The position numbers were made by a program, and so were the translations under genes. Below, piece by piece: positions 41,985-51,367 of a stretch of 64,000 nucleotides of DNA. The DNA comes from Thermithiobacillus tepidarius DSM 3134 (GTDB lineage: Bacteria; Pseudomonadota; Gammaproteobacteria; Acidithiobacillales; Thermithiobacillaceae), in contig NZ_AUIS01000005.1 in NCBI RefSeq assembly GCF_000423825.1, positions 124,001 through 188,000 of the forward strand, read 5' to 3'. The first letter of the stretch is position 1; each line of letters opens with the position of its first letter. The notes beneath the pieces are model-generated. The model saw only the letters and a list, made by a program, of their open reading frames with translations, was not told where the DNA came from and searched no databases.

Positions 41985-42728
41985 TCGGCAAGTCCGTTTA
42001 AAGCGAGTGTCGATGTTTGAAGCGTGTGTTGGGTTGAGCGGTGCGAAGCCCAACCTGCGGGAGGTTTATCGAGTTTGGGTGTCGGGGGGGGGTCCGACGG
42101 CAACCTGCTTTTTCTTGAGCGCACAAAGGCAGGCAAAAAGAATGCGCCCCGTTGTCCCGCCACGCGCTGCTTCCCCGCCGCCCCGGCGCGGCAAAGGACA
42201 GGAACGGCAAAACCCCGCTGCCGCCACCGGCGGTAGGAGCGGGCTTGCCCGCGATGGCTGGCCGATCGGCACAGTGGATCGCGAGCAAGCTCGCTCCTAC
42301 GAGCCAGGATGCCAGTTCGCCAGGATTCGGCACGGTACCGCAACCGTCCGGCATGCCCGCTCCGGGCGGGCGCGGGCCGGGTGAGGGGGCACGGCGAACA
42401 CCGATCATCGCCCTGCGGCCGTGGTGCCGCCGCCGGTCGCAGGAGCGGGCTTGCCCGCGATCATATGGTGCGGGGGAGACAAAATCCTGGGCAAGCCCGC
42501 TCCTCCCCCGCTGCGAGGCCAGGGTTCCGGGTGGATGCCAGCCGCTGTCGGCGCGTTTTCCGCCGCGAATCCGCCAATGCACCGCTTGGGCAGTGCACGC
42601 ATGCCATGAATCCCTGCGCGTGGACAAGCGTTGACGGGCGCGAACCGGCTTGCGAGTGCCTTCGGGCAAGCGGCACGGCTCTTCGGATCCGGCCTGGCTG
42701 AATTACGTGCCGCTTGACCCGTTGGAGC
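41985..42728. repeat. Composite REP/BIME repeat, copy 1
   Basis: 744 bp without a gene. TTGGGTTGAGCGGTGCGAAG closing with CCCAA at 42030-42054 is a strong hairpin. A BIME pair spans 42233-42300 (GTAGGAGCGGGCTTGCCCGC ... CTCGCTCCTAC) and another 42439-42505. Between them GGGCGCGGGCCGGGTGAGGG and ATCATCGCCCTGCGG are shared with the intergenic region at 50.6-50.8 kb, in the same order. The whole arrangement therefore recurs at two loci. Confidence 0.75.
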
Positions 42729-43394
42729 TCAGAAATGCGGCTTATGGGTCTGCACGCCGCTGTCGCCGCCCACCAGCAGCACGTCCGCCCGGCGCTTGGC
42801 GAAGACGCCGTTGTCCAGCACGCCCGGGATGTTGTTGATCTCCTTTTCCAGGTTCACCGGGTCGGTGAAATCGAGGCCGACCACGTCCAGGATGACGTTG
42901 CCGTTGTCGGTGGTCACGCCTTGGCGCAGGGTGGGATTGCCCCCCATCTTGACCAGTTGCCGGGCCACGTAGGAGCGGGCGAAGGGGAGGACCTCGACGG
43001 GCAGGGGGAACTGGCCGAGCATGCCTTTTTCCTTGCTGTCGTCGACGATGCAGATGAACTGGCGCGAGGCGCTGGCGACGATCTTTTCGCGGGTCAGCGC
43101 CGCGCCGCCGCCCTTGATCATGCGGAAGTAGGGATCGATCTCGTCGGCGCCGTCCACGTAGACCGGGATATCACCGGTCTGGTTGAGGTCGAGCACGGTC
43201 AGGCCGGCGGCCTTGAGGCGCTGCTCGGTGGCGATGCTGGAGGCGACGTAGCCTTCCACGTCGATGCGCGACTGGCTCAGGGCATCGATGAAGAAGTTGA
43301 CGGTGGACCCGGTGCCCACGCCCACGATCATGCCGGGCTTGATGTAGGCCAGCGCGGCGTGGGCAGCGGCTTTCTTTTTCTCGTTGACATCCAT
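42729..43394 (-). CDS. rpiA: Ribose-5-phosphate isomerase A
   Basis: 221 residues, standard length. [51 protein letters not shown] and GNVILDV are RpiA signatures; the aspartates of DGADEID and the glutamate and lysine near [10 protein letters not shown] are catalytic. It interconverts ribose-5-phosphate and ribulose-5-phosphate. AAGGAG precedes the ATG, and a ten-unit heptamer repeat begins 19 bp upstream of the start, so its expression could vary with repeat number. Confidence 0.97.
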   Translation of the reverse strand: MDVNEKKKAAAHAALAYIKPGMIVGVGTGSTVNFFIDALSQSRIDVEGYVASSIATEQRLKAAGLTVLDLNQTGDIPVYVDGADEIDPYFRMIKGGGAALTREKIVASASRQFICIVDDSKEKGMLGQFPLPVEVLPFARSYVARQLVKMGGNPTLRQGVTTDNGNVILDVVGLDFTDPVNLEKEINNIPGVLDNGVFAKRRADVLLVGGDSGVQTHKPHF

Positions 43395-43412
43395 GGCTTG
43401 CTCCTTGGTAAG

Positions 43413-43482
43413 GTGATTCGTGATTCGTGATTCGTGATTCGTGATTCGTGATTCGTGATTCGTGATTCGTGATTCGTGATTC
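43413..43482. repeat. Heptanucleotide tandem repeat (GTGATTC)x10 upstream of rpiA
   Basis: Ten exact copies of GTGATTC in a row, 70 bp. The array lies between the rpiA ribosome binding site and the next gene, 19 bp from the rpiA start codon. Downstream flank TTTCACGACTCACGTGTCAC resembles the flank of the second array at 52153. Seven is not a multiple of three, so changes in copy number shift any frame through it. Confidence 0.95.
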
Positions 43483-43524
43483 GTGAGCCGTCCGTCCGCC
43501 TTTCACGACTCACGTGTCACGGCC

Positions 43525-44271
43525 TCAATGGCGGCAGGCCCCGCAACCGCTCGGGCAGGCCTTCTGCAGTTCCTTGACCACGGCATAGGCCAGCGCACGG
43601 GCGGAGGCCGGGTTCTGTCCGGTGAAGAGATTGCGGTCCACCACGACCTTCTCGCCCCAGGCGGAGCCCGGCTCGGGCTGCGCGCCGGCCGCGCGCAGGG
43701 CGCTTTCCAATTCGTAGTCGAGCTTGCCGGCCAGCTCGGTCTGCGCCTCCTCGGCGTTGCTGAAGCAGGTGCTGCGATAGCCGGCGAAGAGCCAGCGGCC
43801 CTGCTCGTCGCGGGCGCCCAGCAGGGCGGCGGGACCGTGGCAGAGGGCGGCGATGGGCTTGCCGGCCCGCTGCATGCCGCGCAGGATGCGCGCCACCTGC
43901 GGGTCCTTGTCCAGATCCGCCATGGGGCCGTGGCCGCCGGGAAAGAAGACGGCGTCGTAATGCTGCAGGGCGGCGTCGTCCAGGGCCTCCAGCGCCAGCG
44001 GCGCGTCCAGCCCCTCGATCATGTCGAGCTGGTCCTTGAGGTTGGCGACCCGCCCGAGGTCGCCGCCGAACTGGGCTGGGTCCAGGCTCAGGGGGTCGGC
44101 ATGGGGCGGCCGACCGCCGGGCGTGGCGATGTCCACCTGAATCCCGTTCTCGGTAAAGCTATAATAGGGCTCGACCACTTCTTCGGCCCAGTAGCCGGTC
44201 GGATGCTCGCTGCCGTCCCGGAGGCGGATGCGATCGGCGGCGCTGAGGATCATGAGTACGCGAAGCTGCAT
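43525..44271 (-). CDS. DJ-1/PfpI (Hsp31-like) protein
   Basis: 248 residues. FFPGGHGPMADL and IAALCHGPAAL, with the nucleophile-elbow Cys, define a class I glutamine amidotransferase-like protein of the Hsp31/glyoxalase III type; YWAEEVVEPYYSFTENGIQVDIATPGG fits the N-terminal half. Such proteins can have glyoxalase III, deglycase-like or chaperone activity. The C-terminal tail CPSGCGACRH is unusual and cysteine-rich, perhaps metal-binding. Single gene, divergent from the pseudouridine synthase. Confidence 0.85.
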   Translation of the reverse strand: MQLRVLMILSAADRIRLRDGSEHPTGYWAEEVVEPYYSFTENGIQVDIATPGGRPPHADPLSLDPAQFGGDLGRVANLKDQLDMIEGLDAPLALEALDDAALQHYDAVFFPGGHGPMADLDKDPQVARILRGMQRAGKPIAALCHGPAALLGARDEQGRWLFAGYRSTCFSNAEEAQTELAGKLDYELESALRAAGAQPEPGSAWGEKVVVDRNLFTGQNPASARALAYAVVKELQKACPSGCGACRH

Positions 44272-44333
44272 GTCTGACTCCCATCGTCCCTGCCGGGGTC
44301 GTTGCAGGGCACTACGAAAATTAGACCCATTAT

Positions 44334-45080
44334 ATGCCGCGCCTGCTCCTTCTTCACAAGCCCTATGACGTGCTGTGCCAGTTCACTGACGACGCCGGCC
44401 GGACCACGCTGGCCGATTACGTGCCCGTGCCCGGCGTGTACCCGGCCGGCCGGCTGGATCGCGACAGCGAGGGCCTGCTGCTGCTCACCGATGACGGCGC
44501 TTTGCAGGCCTTTCTGAGCAATCCGCGCTACAAGCTGCCGAAGACCTATTGGGTGCAGGTGGAGGGCGAGATCGGCGACGCGGCCCTGGCCCGGCTGGAG
44601 GCGGGCGTGCCTCTGGAAGGAAAGATGACCCGGCCGGCCCGCGCCCGGCGCCTGGAGCCGCCTGCGGTGCCGCCGCGCGACCCGCCGATCCGCTTTCGCA
44701 AAAGCGTGCCCACTTCCTGGTTGGAGCTCGTGCTGACCGAAGGCCGCAATCGCCAAGTGCGGCGCATGACCGCGGCGGTGGGCTTCCCCACGCTGCGCCT
44801 GATCCGGGTGGCCATCGGTCCTTTGGCTCTGGCCGGGCTGGCGCCGGGGGCGTACCGTGAGGCCACGGCCTCGGAATGGGCTGCTTTGAACTATAAGTCT
44901 CCTTCCTCCAATCCCAAGGGAAATGCTCGCCATGGATACGCAAACCTTGAACGAGTTCAGGGCGATTCTGGAGCAGCGACGCGCCGAACTGACGGAGGCC
45001 GTCCGCCAGCATCTGCTCAGCAGCGACTATCTCGCCGCGCCGCGCAGCATGGACGACGGCGCCCGCGATCCCGCCGATGA
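44334..45080 (+). CDS. rluE: RluE-like 23S rRNA pseudouridine synthase with C-terminal extension
   Basis: 248 residues. [30 protein letters not shown] with the catalytic aspartate in GRLDxxSEG, and [25 protein letters not shown] identify a RsuA/RluB/E/F-type synthase without S4 domain, as in RluE. The natural end should be near [12 protein letters not shown] (about residue 186); instead the frame stays open to 45080 and overlaps the TraR/DksA gene by about 150 bp. The extra about 60 residues look like translation of an alternative frame and are probably non-functional. Confidence 0.85.
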   Translation: MPRLLLLHKPYDVLCQFTDDAGRTTLADYVPVPGVYPAGRLDRDSEGLLLLTDDGALQAFLSNPRYKLPKTYWVQVEGEIGDAALARLEAGVPLEGKMTRPARARRLEPPAVPPRDPPIRFRKSVPTSWLELVLTEGRNRQVRRMTAAVGFPTLRLIRVAIGPLALAGLAPGAYREATASEWAALNYKSPSSNPKGNARHGYANLERVQGDSGAATRRTDGGRPPASAQQRLSRRAAQHGRRRPRSRR

Positions 45081-45318
45081 GTCCGTCGCGGATCTGGCCA
45101 GCGACATCACCTTGCAGCGCAGCGTGGGCGAGGGCCTGGAACTGGCCGAGGTGCAGCGCGCGCTGGATCGCATGGGCCGGGGCGAGTATGGATACTGCGT
45201 GGACTGCGGTGAGGAGATTCCCATCGAGCGCCTGCGGGTACAGCCGACGGCGGTGCGCGACGTGCGCTGTCAGACCCTTTTCGAGCAGGCCAACGAGAAG
45301 CAGACGCCCAATCTCTGA
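44932..45318 (+). CDS. TraR/DksA-family zinc-finger protein
   Basis: 128 residues from ATG 44932, with AAGGGA upstream. An N-terminal coiled coil (residues about 6-80) is followed by a C4-type finger region: C89 and C92 ([10 protein letters not shown]), then [15 protein letters not shown], where the third ligand position is D110 and the fourth is C113. DksA-like proteins bind RNA polymerase's secondary channel. The change to Asp may still allow metal binding. It is nested in the 3' end of the pseudouridine synthase frame. Confidence 0.85.
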   Translation: MDTQTLNEFRAILEQRRAELTEAVRQHLLSSDYLAAPRSMDDGARDPADESVADLASDITLQRSVGEGLELAEVQRALDRMGRGEYGYCVDCGEEIPIERLRVQPTAVRDVRCQTLFEQANEKQTPNL

Positions 45319-45591
45319 TGCAGCGCTCGCCGGGGTTCCGTTGCCGGGCATTGCATTCCGCACCCGGTGAGGGTACCTTTTGCCTCCTGTATGTCGGCAC
45401 CGGCGGCCAGCCGCCGGTGCCGCGTATCCGTCAACCTTTCCCGCTTTGCAGCGTTTTGATCAAATCCCTCAAGTGAACGAGCGGTGGGCCCGGGCCCAGC
45501 AAGCCCTGAGCAAGGGCATCCGCTGCCCGTTGCCGTCAGGCACGGGCGAAGCAAGCCGCTGGATGAGGTCCCCTCCGGAGGAACAACAAGA

Positions 45592-47502
45592 ATGACCCAC
45601 GCCGGCATGGCTGTGCACGTCAGTTATGATCCCACCCTGGTCATGCTTTCCATTGTGGTCGCCATCGGCGCTTCCTACACCGCGCTCGAACTCGCCGGGC
45701 GTCTCGCCGCCGTGCAGGGCCGACTGCGCCTGATATGGCTGCTGGGCGGCGCCGCGGCCATGGGCATCGGCATCTGGTCGATGCACTTCATCGGCATGAT
45801 GGCGATGCAAATGCCCGTGCCCATGCGCTACGATCCCGACCTGACCATCCTGTCCATGCTCATCGCCGTCGGCGCTTCGGGCGTGGCGCTCTTCACCGCC
45901 GGCCGGCGCCTCATGGGGACGGCCCCCCTGCTGGTCGGTGGCATGTTCATGGGTGCCGGCATTGCCGCCATGCACTACATCGGCATGGCAGCCATGCGCA
46001 TGCCCGTCGTGATCAGCTATCGGCCCGGTCTCTTCATTGCTTCCATTCTGATTGCCGTCAGCGCCTCCGTTGCCGCCCTGTGGCTGGCTTTCCATCTGCG
46101 CGGCGAGACGCTGGCCCGCTGGAGCTGGAAAAAGATCGGCAGTGCGGCGGGCATGGGCGTGGCCATCGCCGGCATGCACTACACGGGAATGCAGGCTGCC
46201 ATCTTCACGCCGCTGGGCCGGAGCGCCAGCCAGGCACTGCCGGGCATGGGCATCGACAAGCTGGGCGCCGCGGCGCTCGGCTTCGCTTCCCTATTCGTGC
46301 TCGCCATCGCCGTCATCAGCGCGTACAAGGAATACCTACAACGCGAGCGGGAATTGAGCAAGGATCGCCTGCTGCGCGAGGCCCAGGAGTTCCGCGACCG
46401 GGTGATGCACAGCGTCACCAATGCCATCGTCGCGCTGGACCGGCAGGGTCGCTTTACCCTCGCCAACCGCCGTACCGCCGAGATGACCGGCTATGCCCCC
46501 GAGGAGCTCATCGGCCAGCCCTTCTCCCGGTTTTTCCGGTCGGACGCCCTGGCGGGCATGGAGGCGCACTTTGCCCAAATAACCAGTCAGGGCAGCGAAG
46601 TGCGCGATTACGAGACGGAGCTGCTGTGTCGGGACGGCAGCGTCCGTGCGGTCAGCATCAGCATGGCGCCCCTGCGGCAAGGCGGGCGCGTCGTGGGGGT
46701 GGTGGGCACGGCGGAGGACATCAGCGAACGCAAGCGCGCGGAAGCCGCCATCCGCCAGTTGAACGCCGAGCTGGAGCAGCGGGTGGCGGAGCGGACAGCG
46801 GAGCTGACCGCCGTCAATGCCGAGCTGATGGCCCTGAACCGCGAGCTGGAGGCCTTCAGCTACTCGGTGTCCCACGACCTGCGCGCGCCCCTGCGGGCGA
46901 TCCACGGCTTTAGCCAGGTGTTGCTGGAGGACTACAACGGCAAGCTGGATTCGGACGGGCAGAAGTACCTGGAACGGGTGTTGAACGCCAGCCAGCGCAT
47001 GGGCCAGCTCATCGACGACCTGCTGAGCCTGTCGCGCATCACCCGCAGCGAGATGCATCGCGAGCCGGTGAACCTGAGCATGCTGGCGCACGGGATTGCC
47101 GCGGCGCTGCAAGCGGAGCAGCCGACGCGTCGGGTGAATTTCGTCATCGAGCCGGAGGTGACGGCCCACGGCGATCCCCGCCTGCTGGAGATCCTGCTGG
47201 ACAACCTGCTGGGCAACGCCTGGAAGTTCACCGGCAAGCGAAACAATGCCCGCATCGAGTTCGGCGTGCGGGAGGAGGCGGGGGAGCGGGTCTACTTCGT
47301 GCGCGACAACGGCGCCGGCTTCGACATGGCCTATGCCGACAAGCTCTTCGGCGCCTTCCAGCGCCTGCACGGCGTAACGGAGTTCGAGGGCACCGGCATC
47401 GGCCTGGCCATCGTGCAGCGCGTCATCGATCGCCACGGTGGCCGCATCTGGGCCGAGGGGGCGGTGGAACAGGGCGCTGCCTTCTACTTCACCTTGGAGT
47501 AG
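45592..47502 (+). CDS. MHYT-PAS-histidine kinase
   Basis: 636 residues from ATG 45592, with GGAGGA 9 bp upstream. Seven membrane helices in residues 5-245 contain the three MHYT-type motifs ([35 protein letters not shown]), proposed to sense a diatomic gas or copper. A PAS domain follows (about 265-380, [14 protein letters not shown]), then a coiled coil, HisKA ([19 protein letters not shown], His near 427) and HATPase ([24 protein letters not shown]). No response regulator is adjacent, so the partner is encoded elsewhere. Confidence 0.9.
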   Translation: MTHAGMAVHVSYDPTLVMLSIVVAIGASYTALELAGRLAAVQGRLRLIWLLGGAAAMGIGIWSMHFIGMMAMQMPVPMRYDPDLTILSMLIAVGASGVALFTAGRRLMGTAPLLVGGMFMGAGIAAMHYIGMAAMRMPVVISYRPGLFIASILIAVSASVAALWLAFHLRGETLARWSWKKIGSAAGMGVAIAGMHYTGMQAAIFTPLGRSASQALPGMGIDKLGAAALGFASLFVLAIAVISAYKEYLQRERELSKDRLLREAQEFRDRVMHSVTNAIVALDRQGRFTLANRRTAEMTGYAPEELIGQPFSRFFRSDALAGMEAHFAQITSQGSEVRDYETELLCRDGSVRAVSISMAPLRQGGRVVGVVGTAEDISERKRAEAAIRQLNAELEQRVAERTAELTAVNAELMALNRELEAFSYSVSHDLRAPLRAIHGFSQVLLEDYNGKLDSDGQKYLERVLNASQRMGQLIDDLLSLSRITRSEMHREPVNLSMLAHGIAAALQAEQPTRRVNFVIEPEVTAHGDPRLLEILLDNLLGNAWKFTGKRNNARIEFGVREEAGERVYFVRDNGAGFDMAYADKLFGAFQRLHGVTEFEGTGIGLAIVQRVIDRHGGRIWAEGAVEQGAAFYFTLE

Positions 47503-47579
47503 CCGCGGACAGCCCGCGGCGTGGCCGGAAAAGCCGCTGGGCCGCCCTTGCACAGCGGCCCTGCGGCAGCGATGAGTGG

Positions 47580-47650
47580 AGCGGGTGATGGGAATCGAAC
47601 CCACGTCATGAGCTTGGGAAGCTCAGGTTCTACCATTGAACTACACCCGC
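47580..47650 (-). tRNA. tRNA-Gly (anticodon CCC)
   Basis: On the - strand GCGGGTG pairs with CACCCGC as acceptor stem. The D arm is GTTC-AATGGTA-GAAC, the anticodon stem TGAGC/GCTCA encloses loop TTCCCAA with anticodon CCC, and the T arm is GTGGG-TTCGATT-CCCAT. CCA is not encoded. The length of 71 nt fits tRNA-Gly. Confidence 0.93.
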
Positions 47651-47743
47651 ATGGAGAAGCTGCGCTACAATGCTATTGCCGACCTCGTGGAAATTCAAGT
47701 CCGACTTCTTGACCCCGGCCCGTTTGCCGCATAGCATCACTGC

Positions 47744-47947
47744 ATGCGAATTTTCTTAAACGGGACCGAATATCCCCTGGATCTTCCCCTGACCATCGCC
47801 GAGCTCCTCGACCGGCTGAATCTGGCCGGCAAGCGGGTGGCCGTGGAGCTGAACCTGCAGATCGTGCCGCGCAGCCAGCACGCGGACACGCGCCTGCAGG
47901 ACGGCGACCGGGTGGAGATCGTGCACGCCATCGGCGGCGGCGCCTGA
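47744..47947 (+). CDS. thiS: ThiS sulfur carrier protein with an extra C-terminal alanine
   Basis: 67 residues. MRIFLNGTEYPLDLPLTIAELLDRL, VAVELNLQIVPRSQH and IVHAIGGG are ThiS landmarks. The chain ends GGGA, one residue beyond the di-glycine that is adenylated and thiocarboxylated in standard ThiS. It supplies sulfur for the thiazole of thiamine, with ThiG encoded 50 bp downstream. No TPP riboswitch is seen upstream. Confidence 0.92.
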   Translation: MRIFLNGTEYPLDLPLTIAELLDRLNLAGKRVAVELNLQIVPRSQHADTRLQDGDRVEIVHAIGGGA

Positions 47948-47997
47948 TGCCCGCCGGTCCCGTAAAAGCCGAACCTTCATCTTTTTAGGATCTCGCC

Positions 47998-48783
47998 ATG
48001 CCACACTCCCACGATCCCCTCGTTATCGCCGGGCGCGAATACCGCTCCCGCTTGCTGGTCGGCACGGGCAAGTACAAGGACCTGCAGGAGACCCGGGCCG
48101 CCATCGAGGCTTCGGGGGCGGAGATCGTGACCGTGGCCATCCGCCGGACCAACCTCGGCCAGAACCCAGACGAGCCCAATCTGCTGGACGTGATCTCGCC
48201 CGAGCGGTACACCATCCTGCCCAACACCGCGGGCTGCTACAGCGCCGAGGACGCTGTGCGCACCTGCCGGCTGGCCCGCGAGCTGGGCGGCTGGGAGCTC
48301 GTGAAGCTGGAGGTGATCGGCGATCCCAAGACCCTGTTCCCGGACATGGTGGAAACCTTCAAGGCCGCGGAGGTGTTGATCAAGGACGGCTTCCAGGTGA
48401 TGGTCTACGCCACCGACGACCCGGTGGCCTGCAAGCACTTCGAGGAGATGGGCTGCGTGGCGGTCATGCCGCTGGCCGCGCCCATCGGTTCGGGCCTCGG
48501 CATCCGCAACCCCTACAACCTCAAGCTGATCCTGGAACAGGCCCGGGTGCCCATCCTGGTGGACGCCGGCGTGGGCACGGCCTCTGACGTGGCCATCGCC
48601 CTGGAGCTGGGCTGCGACGGCGTGCTGTTGAACACCGCCATTGCCGCCGCCCGCGACCCGGTGCTCATGGCCCGGGCCATGAGGCTCGGCGTGGAAGCCG
48701 GGCGGGCCGCCTTCCTGGCCGGCCGCATGCCGAAGAAGCTCTACGCCACCGCCAGCAGTCCGCTCGACGGCACGTTCTTCTAG
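47998..48783 (+). CDS. thiG: Thiazole synthase
   Basis: 261 residues. [34 protein letters not shown] in parts, [14 protein letters not shown] and [32 protein letters not shown] are typical; the lysine of VKLEV forms the imine with deoxyxylulose-phosphate. It makes the thiazole phosphate of thiamine from DXP, dehydroglycine and ThiS thiocarboxylate. It follows thiS in the same operon. Confidence 0.97.
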   Translation: MPHSHDPLVIAGREYRSRLLVGTGKYKDLQETRAAIEASGAEIVTVAIRRTNLGQNPDEPNLLDVISPERYTILPNTAGCYSAEDAVRTCRLARELGGWELVKLEVIGDPKTLFPDMVETFKAAEVLIKDGFQVMVYATDDPVACKHFEEMGCVAVMPLAAPIGSGLGIRNPYNLKLILEQARVPILVDAGVGTASDVAIALELGCDGVLLNTAIAAARDPVLMARAMRLGVEAGRAAFLAGRMPKKLYATASSPLDGTFF

Positions 48784-49253
48784 GCACAGGAAGCGGCAGG
48801 CTGGCACCCTGCCGCCTGATTGGTGGAAGCGTCAAAAATCGGGTTGTTTCTTGAAAATCACAAAAATACCCCATTATTTCCACCCTATCCCGCTGAAGAA
48901 CCCCGTCCTTCCCAGAGTTGCCTGCCCGTTCTGTTGTTCCCATTCTCCATGCAGAGTCGCCGGCCCTCGGCTATCGGCCCTTTGTTCCACCTCTCTCCCG
49001 GTGCTTTGGGCGCCCCTTTGTCATGATACAAACGTTACATTTCCCCAACTCGGGAATGCGGTAACCTTTTCTCCCTCCAAAGGCTGAGCAACTTTCCCGG
49101 ATCCGGGCAATCTAACTGGCAGGTTCGCGCCTCCCGGACCAGCGCCGCTGATCCGGCATGCGGATGCCGCTCGCCAGCAGGTCACTTCACAGCCTCCCTC
49201 GCAGTTTTCCCGGCGGAGGCGGATAAGCTGTAAGCATGCGAGAGGAGCAACAG
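48784..49253. other. Intergenic region before galU
   Basis: 470 bp. It has a short AT-rich part at 48838-48880 after thiG. GAGGAG stands 7 bp before the galU ATG. TTGTCA at 49018-49023 could be a -35 but no fitting -10 is present. No gene or repeat recognised. Confidence 0.4.
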
Positions 49254-50183
49254 ATGCAGACAGTCAGGAAGGCTGTTTTCCCCGTGGGCGGCATGGGCAC
49301 CCGTTTTCTGCCGGCGACCAAGGCCAGCCCGAAGGAGATGATGCCCATCGTCGACAAGCCGCTGATTCAGTACGCGGTGGAAGAGGCCATCGCCGCCGGC
49401 TGCGACCAGCTCATTTTCATCACCGGGCGCGGCAAATGGGCCATTACCGACCACTTCGACGTCTCCTACGAACTGGAAATGGAGCTGAAGCAGCGCGGCA
49501 AGCTGCAGCTGCTGGAGATGGTGCACAGCATCCTGCCGGACCACGTCTCCGCCGTCTTCATCCGCCAGCCGCGGCCCTTGGGTCTCGGCCACGCCGTGCA
49601 TTGCGCGCGCAGCGTCATCGGCGGCGAGCCCTTCGCGGTGCTGCTGGCGAGCAATCTGATGATGGCGCCGGAACCGGTGCTGGCCCAGATGATGACCCAG
49701 TACGAGCGCTTCAACACCGCCATCCTGGGCGTGCAGGAAGTGCCGCCGGCGGTGACCACCCAGTACGGCGTGGTGGAGGGACGGCCGTGCGACCATCACC
49801 TTTATCAGGTGACCGGCATCGTCGAGAAGCCCAAGGCGGAGGACGCGCCTTCCAATCTGGCGGTGATGGGCCGCTATATCCTGCCGGCGCGCATCTTCGA
49901 TCACCTGGAACAGATCCCCAAGGGCGCCGAAGGGGAGATCCAGCTCACCGACGCCATCGCCCGCCTGCTGGACGAGCAGCAGGTGCTGGCCTACCGCTTC
50001 CAGGGCAAGCGCTTCGACTGCGACTACAAGCTCGGTTACCTCAAGGCCACCATCGAATTCGCCGTGCAGCACCGGGACGTGGGCCACGGGTTCGCGGACT
50101 ACCTGCACGACTTGTGCGCCAGCGGGCGCTTTGCCAATCCGCTGGAGTCGGTGGAGCAGGAAGAAGAGCTGGTGGAGGACTGA
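49254..50183 (+). CDS. galU: GalU-like UTP-glucose-1-phosphate uridylyltransferase with altered metal site
   Basis: 309 residues from ATG 49254. FPVGGMGTRFLPATKASPKEMMPIVDKPLIQY in parts, ITGRGKWAITDHFD, QPRPLGLGHAV, QYGVVEG, GIVEKPKAEDAPSNLA and LGYLKATIEFA make it a GalU homologue. The metal-binding pair in FAVLLADDL of ordinary GalU is Ser133-Asn134 here (FAVLLASNLMMAPE). Canonical GalU makes UDP-glucose, a precursor for glycans. Loss of the Mg-ligating Asp may reduce or change activity, or another residue may replace it. Confidence 0.88.
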   Translation: MQTVRKAVFPVGGMGTRFLPATKASPKEMMPIVDKPLIQYAVEEAIAAGCDQLIFITGRGKWAITDHFDVSYELEMELKQRGKLQLLEMVHSILPDHVSAVFIRQPRPLGLGHAVHCARSVIGGEPFAVLLASNLMMAPEPVLAQMMTQYERFNTAILGVQEVPPAVTTQYGVVEGRPCDHHLYQVTGIVEKPKAEDAPSNLAVMGRYILPARIFDHLEQIPKGAEGEIQLTDAIARLLDEQQVLAYRFQGKRFDCDYKLGYLKATIEFAVQHRDVGHGFADYLHDLCASGRFANPLESVEQEEELVED

Positions 50184-50956
50184 TCTTTCGGATGCCCAGG
50201 GCTGGCAAGGTGGCGCAGGAGCGGCTGCAGTGAATTCGCTGCCGGATGGGGTTTGCAGCTTGGGCTGAGCGCCGCGAAGCCCAACCGGTTTGGCTTACTT
50301 TTGGTTGCTCACTGCGTTCGCTTTCGCTCTCGTTGCGCTCATGAAACGGGCAATGCCCGTTGCCTGAGGCGCCGCAGGATCCGACAGCGCAACGGTAATC
50401 TCCCGTTGGTCGTTTTGCCGTTCGCTGCGCTCACTCTCGCCTGCGGCTCGCGAAACTTCGCTGCGCTTGTTTTGCCGCTCCGGTGGGTCGCTCGCGGTTG
50501 CGCCTCGCGCAGCTCCCTCCGGTCGGTGTCTCTGATTGGCCCAAGAGCAAGGAAGCAAAGAGCAAGGCCGGCTGTCGCCCCTGGCTGTAGGAGCGAGCTT
50601 GCTCGCGATGGCTCGCCAATCGATATGGCTGATCGCGAGCAAGCTCGCTCCTACACACCAACATACCGGCCTGCCAAGCTTGGCATGGCACCGCAGCCGC
50701 CTGGAACACCCGCTCCCGCCGGGCGCGGGCCGGGTGAGGGGCGGCACGGCGAGCGCCTGATCATCGCCCTAGGGTCGTGCGGCCGCCCCTGTATCGCGGG
50801 CAAACCCGCTCCTACAATTGCAGGACGCCAGCGTGGCCGATCTGGCGCCAGGCTATGCCGAGGTTGTCGGAGCGGCCTCAGCCGCAGCCGTGGATATGCG
50901 GCCGAGGCCGCGCTCACGCTTGATTCCGCCCGATCCCCGCTTCAGCGAGGCGCCCG
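50184..50956. repeat. Composite REP/BIME repeat, copy 2
   Basis: 773 bp without a gene. The hairpin TTGGGCTGAGCGCCGCGAAG closing with CCCAA is at 50260-50284. A BIME pair covers 50587-50654 (GTAGGAGCGAGCTTGCTCGC ... CTCGCTCCTAC), then GGGCGCGGGCCGGGTGAGGG and ATCATCGCCCTAGGG, and a final half REP ACCCGCTCCTAC at about 50804-50815. The order matches copy 1 at 42.0-42.5 kb. Confidence 0.75.
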
Positions 50957-51367
50957 TCACTCCGGAGCAAGCCCGATGTCCATTTCTTCCACCTTTTTTC
51001 CTTCCAAGCGGAAAGCGCGCAGCTCCAGCACGCCTTTGGTATTCAGGGAAACGATCAGATAAAGCGCCTCCGGATAGGCGCTTTCGGCCAGGTCCGTGGC
51101 ACTAGGGTAGGCCGGCGCGTGCGGGTGGGAGTGGTAGATGGCAAAAAGCGTCTCACCGCTGTCGCGCATGGTTCGGAAAACGTCGATCTGGGCGCTTTCG
51201 TCCATGGCGAAGCGGCGCGGGTCGTGCAGGCGGTTGGGTACCGGGTAGAGGGTGGTGGGCTGTTCCCCGCGGGCGCCGATGAGGCCGCAGACCTCCTCGC
51301 CCGGGTGCTGCTGGGCCTGGGCCAGGACTTGATTGACGAGGGTGCGCGGCAGGCGAATCATGGGCAT
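50957..51367 (-). CDS. JAMM/MPN+ metalloprotease (Mov34 family)
   Basis: 136 residues from ATG 51367; ATG 51361 gives a 4-bp overlap. EEVCGLIGA supplies the catalytic glutamate near residue 25; YHSHPHAPAYPSATD gives H79, H81 and D92 as zinc ligands with S89. Small bacterial JAMM proteins cleave after the Gly-Gly of ubiquitin-like sulfur carriers, as Mec+ and QbsD do. It overlaps the ThiF/MoeB-like gene, so both are translated together. ThiS in this window carries an extra residue after its glycines. Confidence 0.9.
   Translation of the reverse strand: MPMIRLPRTLVNQVLAQAQQHPGEEVCGLIGARGEQPTTLYPVPNRLHDPRRFAMDESAQIDVFRTMRDSGETLFAIYHSHPHAPAYPSATDLAESAYPEALYLIVSLNTKGVLELRAFRLEGKKVEEMDIGLAPE

Noticed and set aside
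43413-43482. Possible CRISPR array
   Set aside because: It is a pure 7-bp tandem repeat with no spacers and no cas gene nearby.
47651-47743. TPP riboswitch before thiS
   Set aside because: The gap between tRNA-Gly and thiS is about 93 bp and lacks the CTGAGA and related conserved elements.
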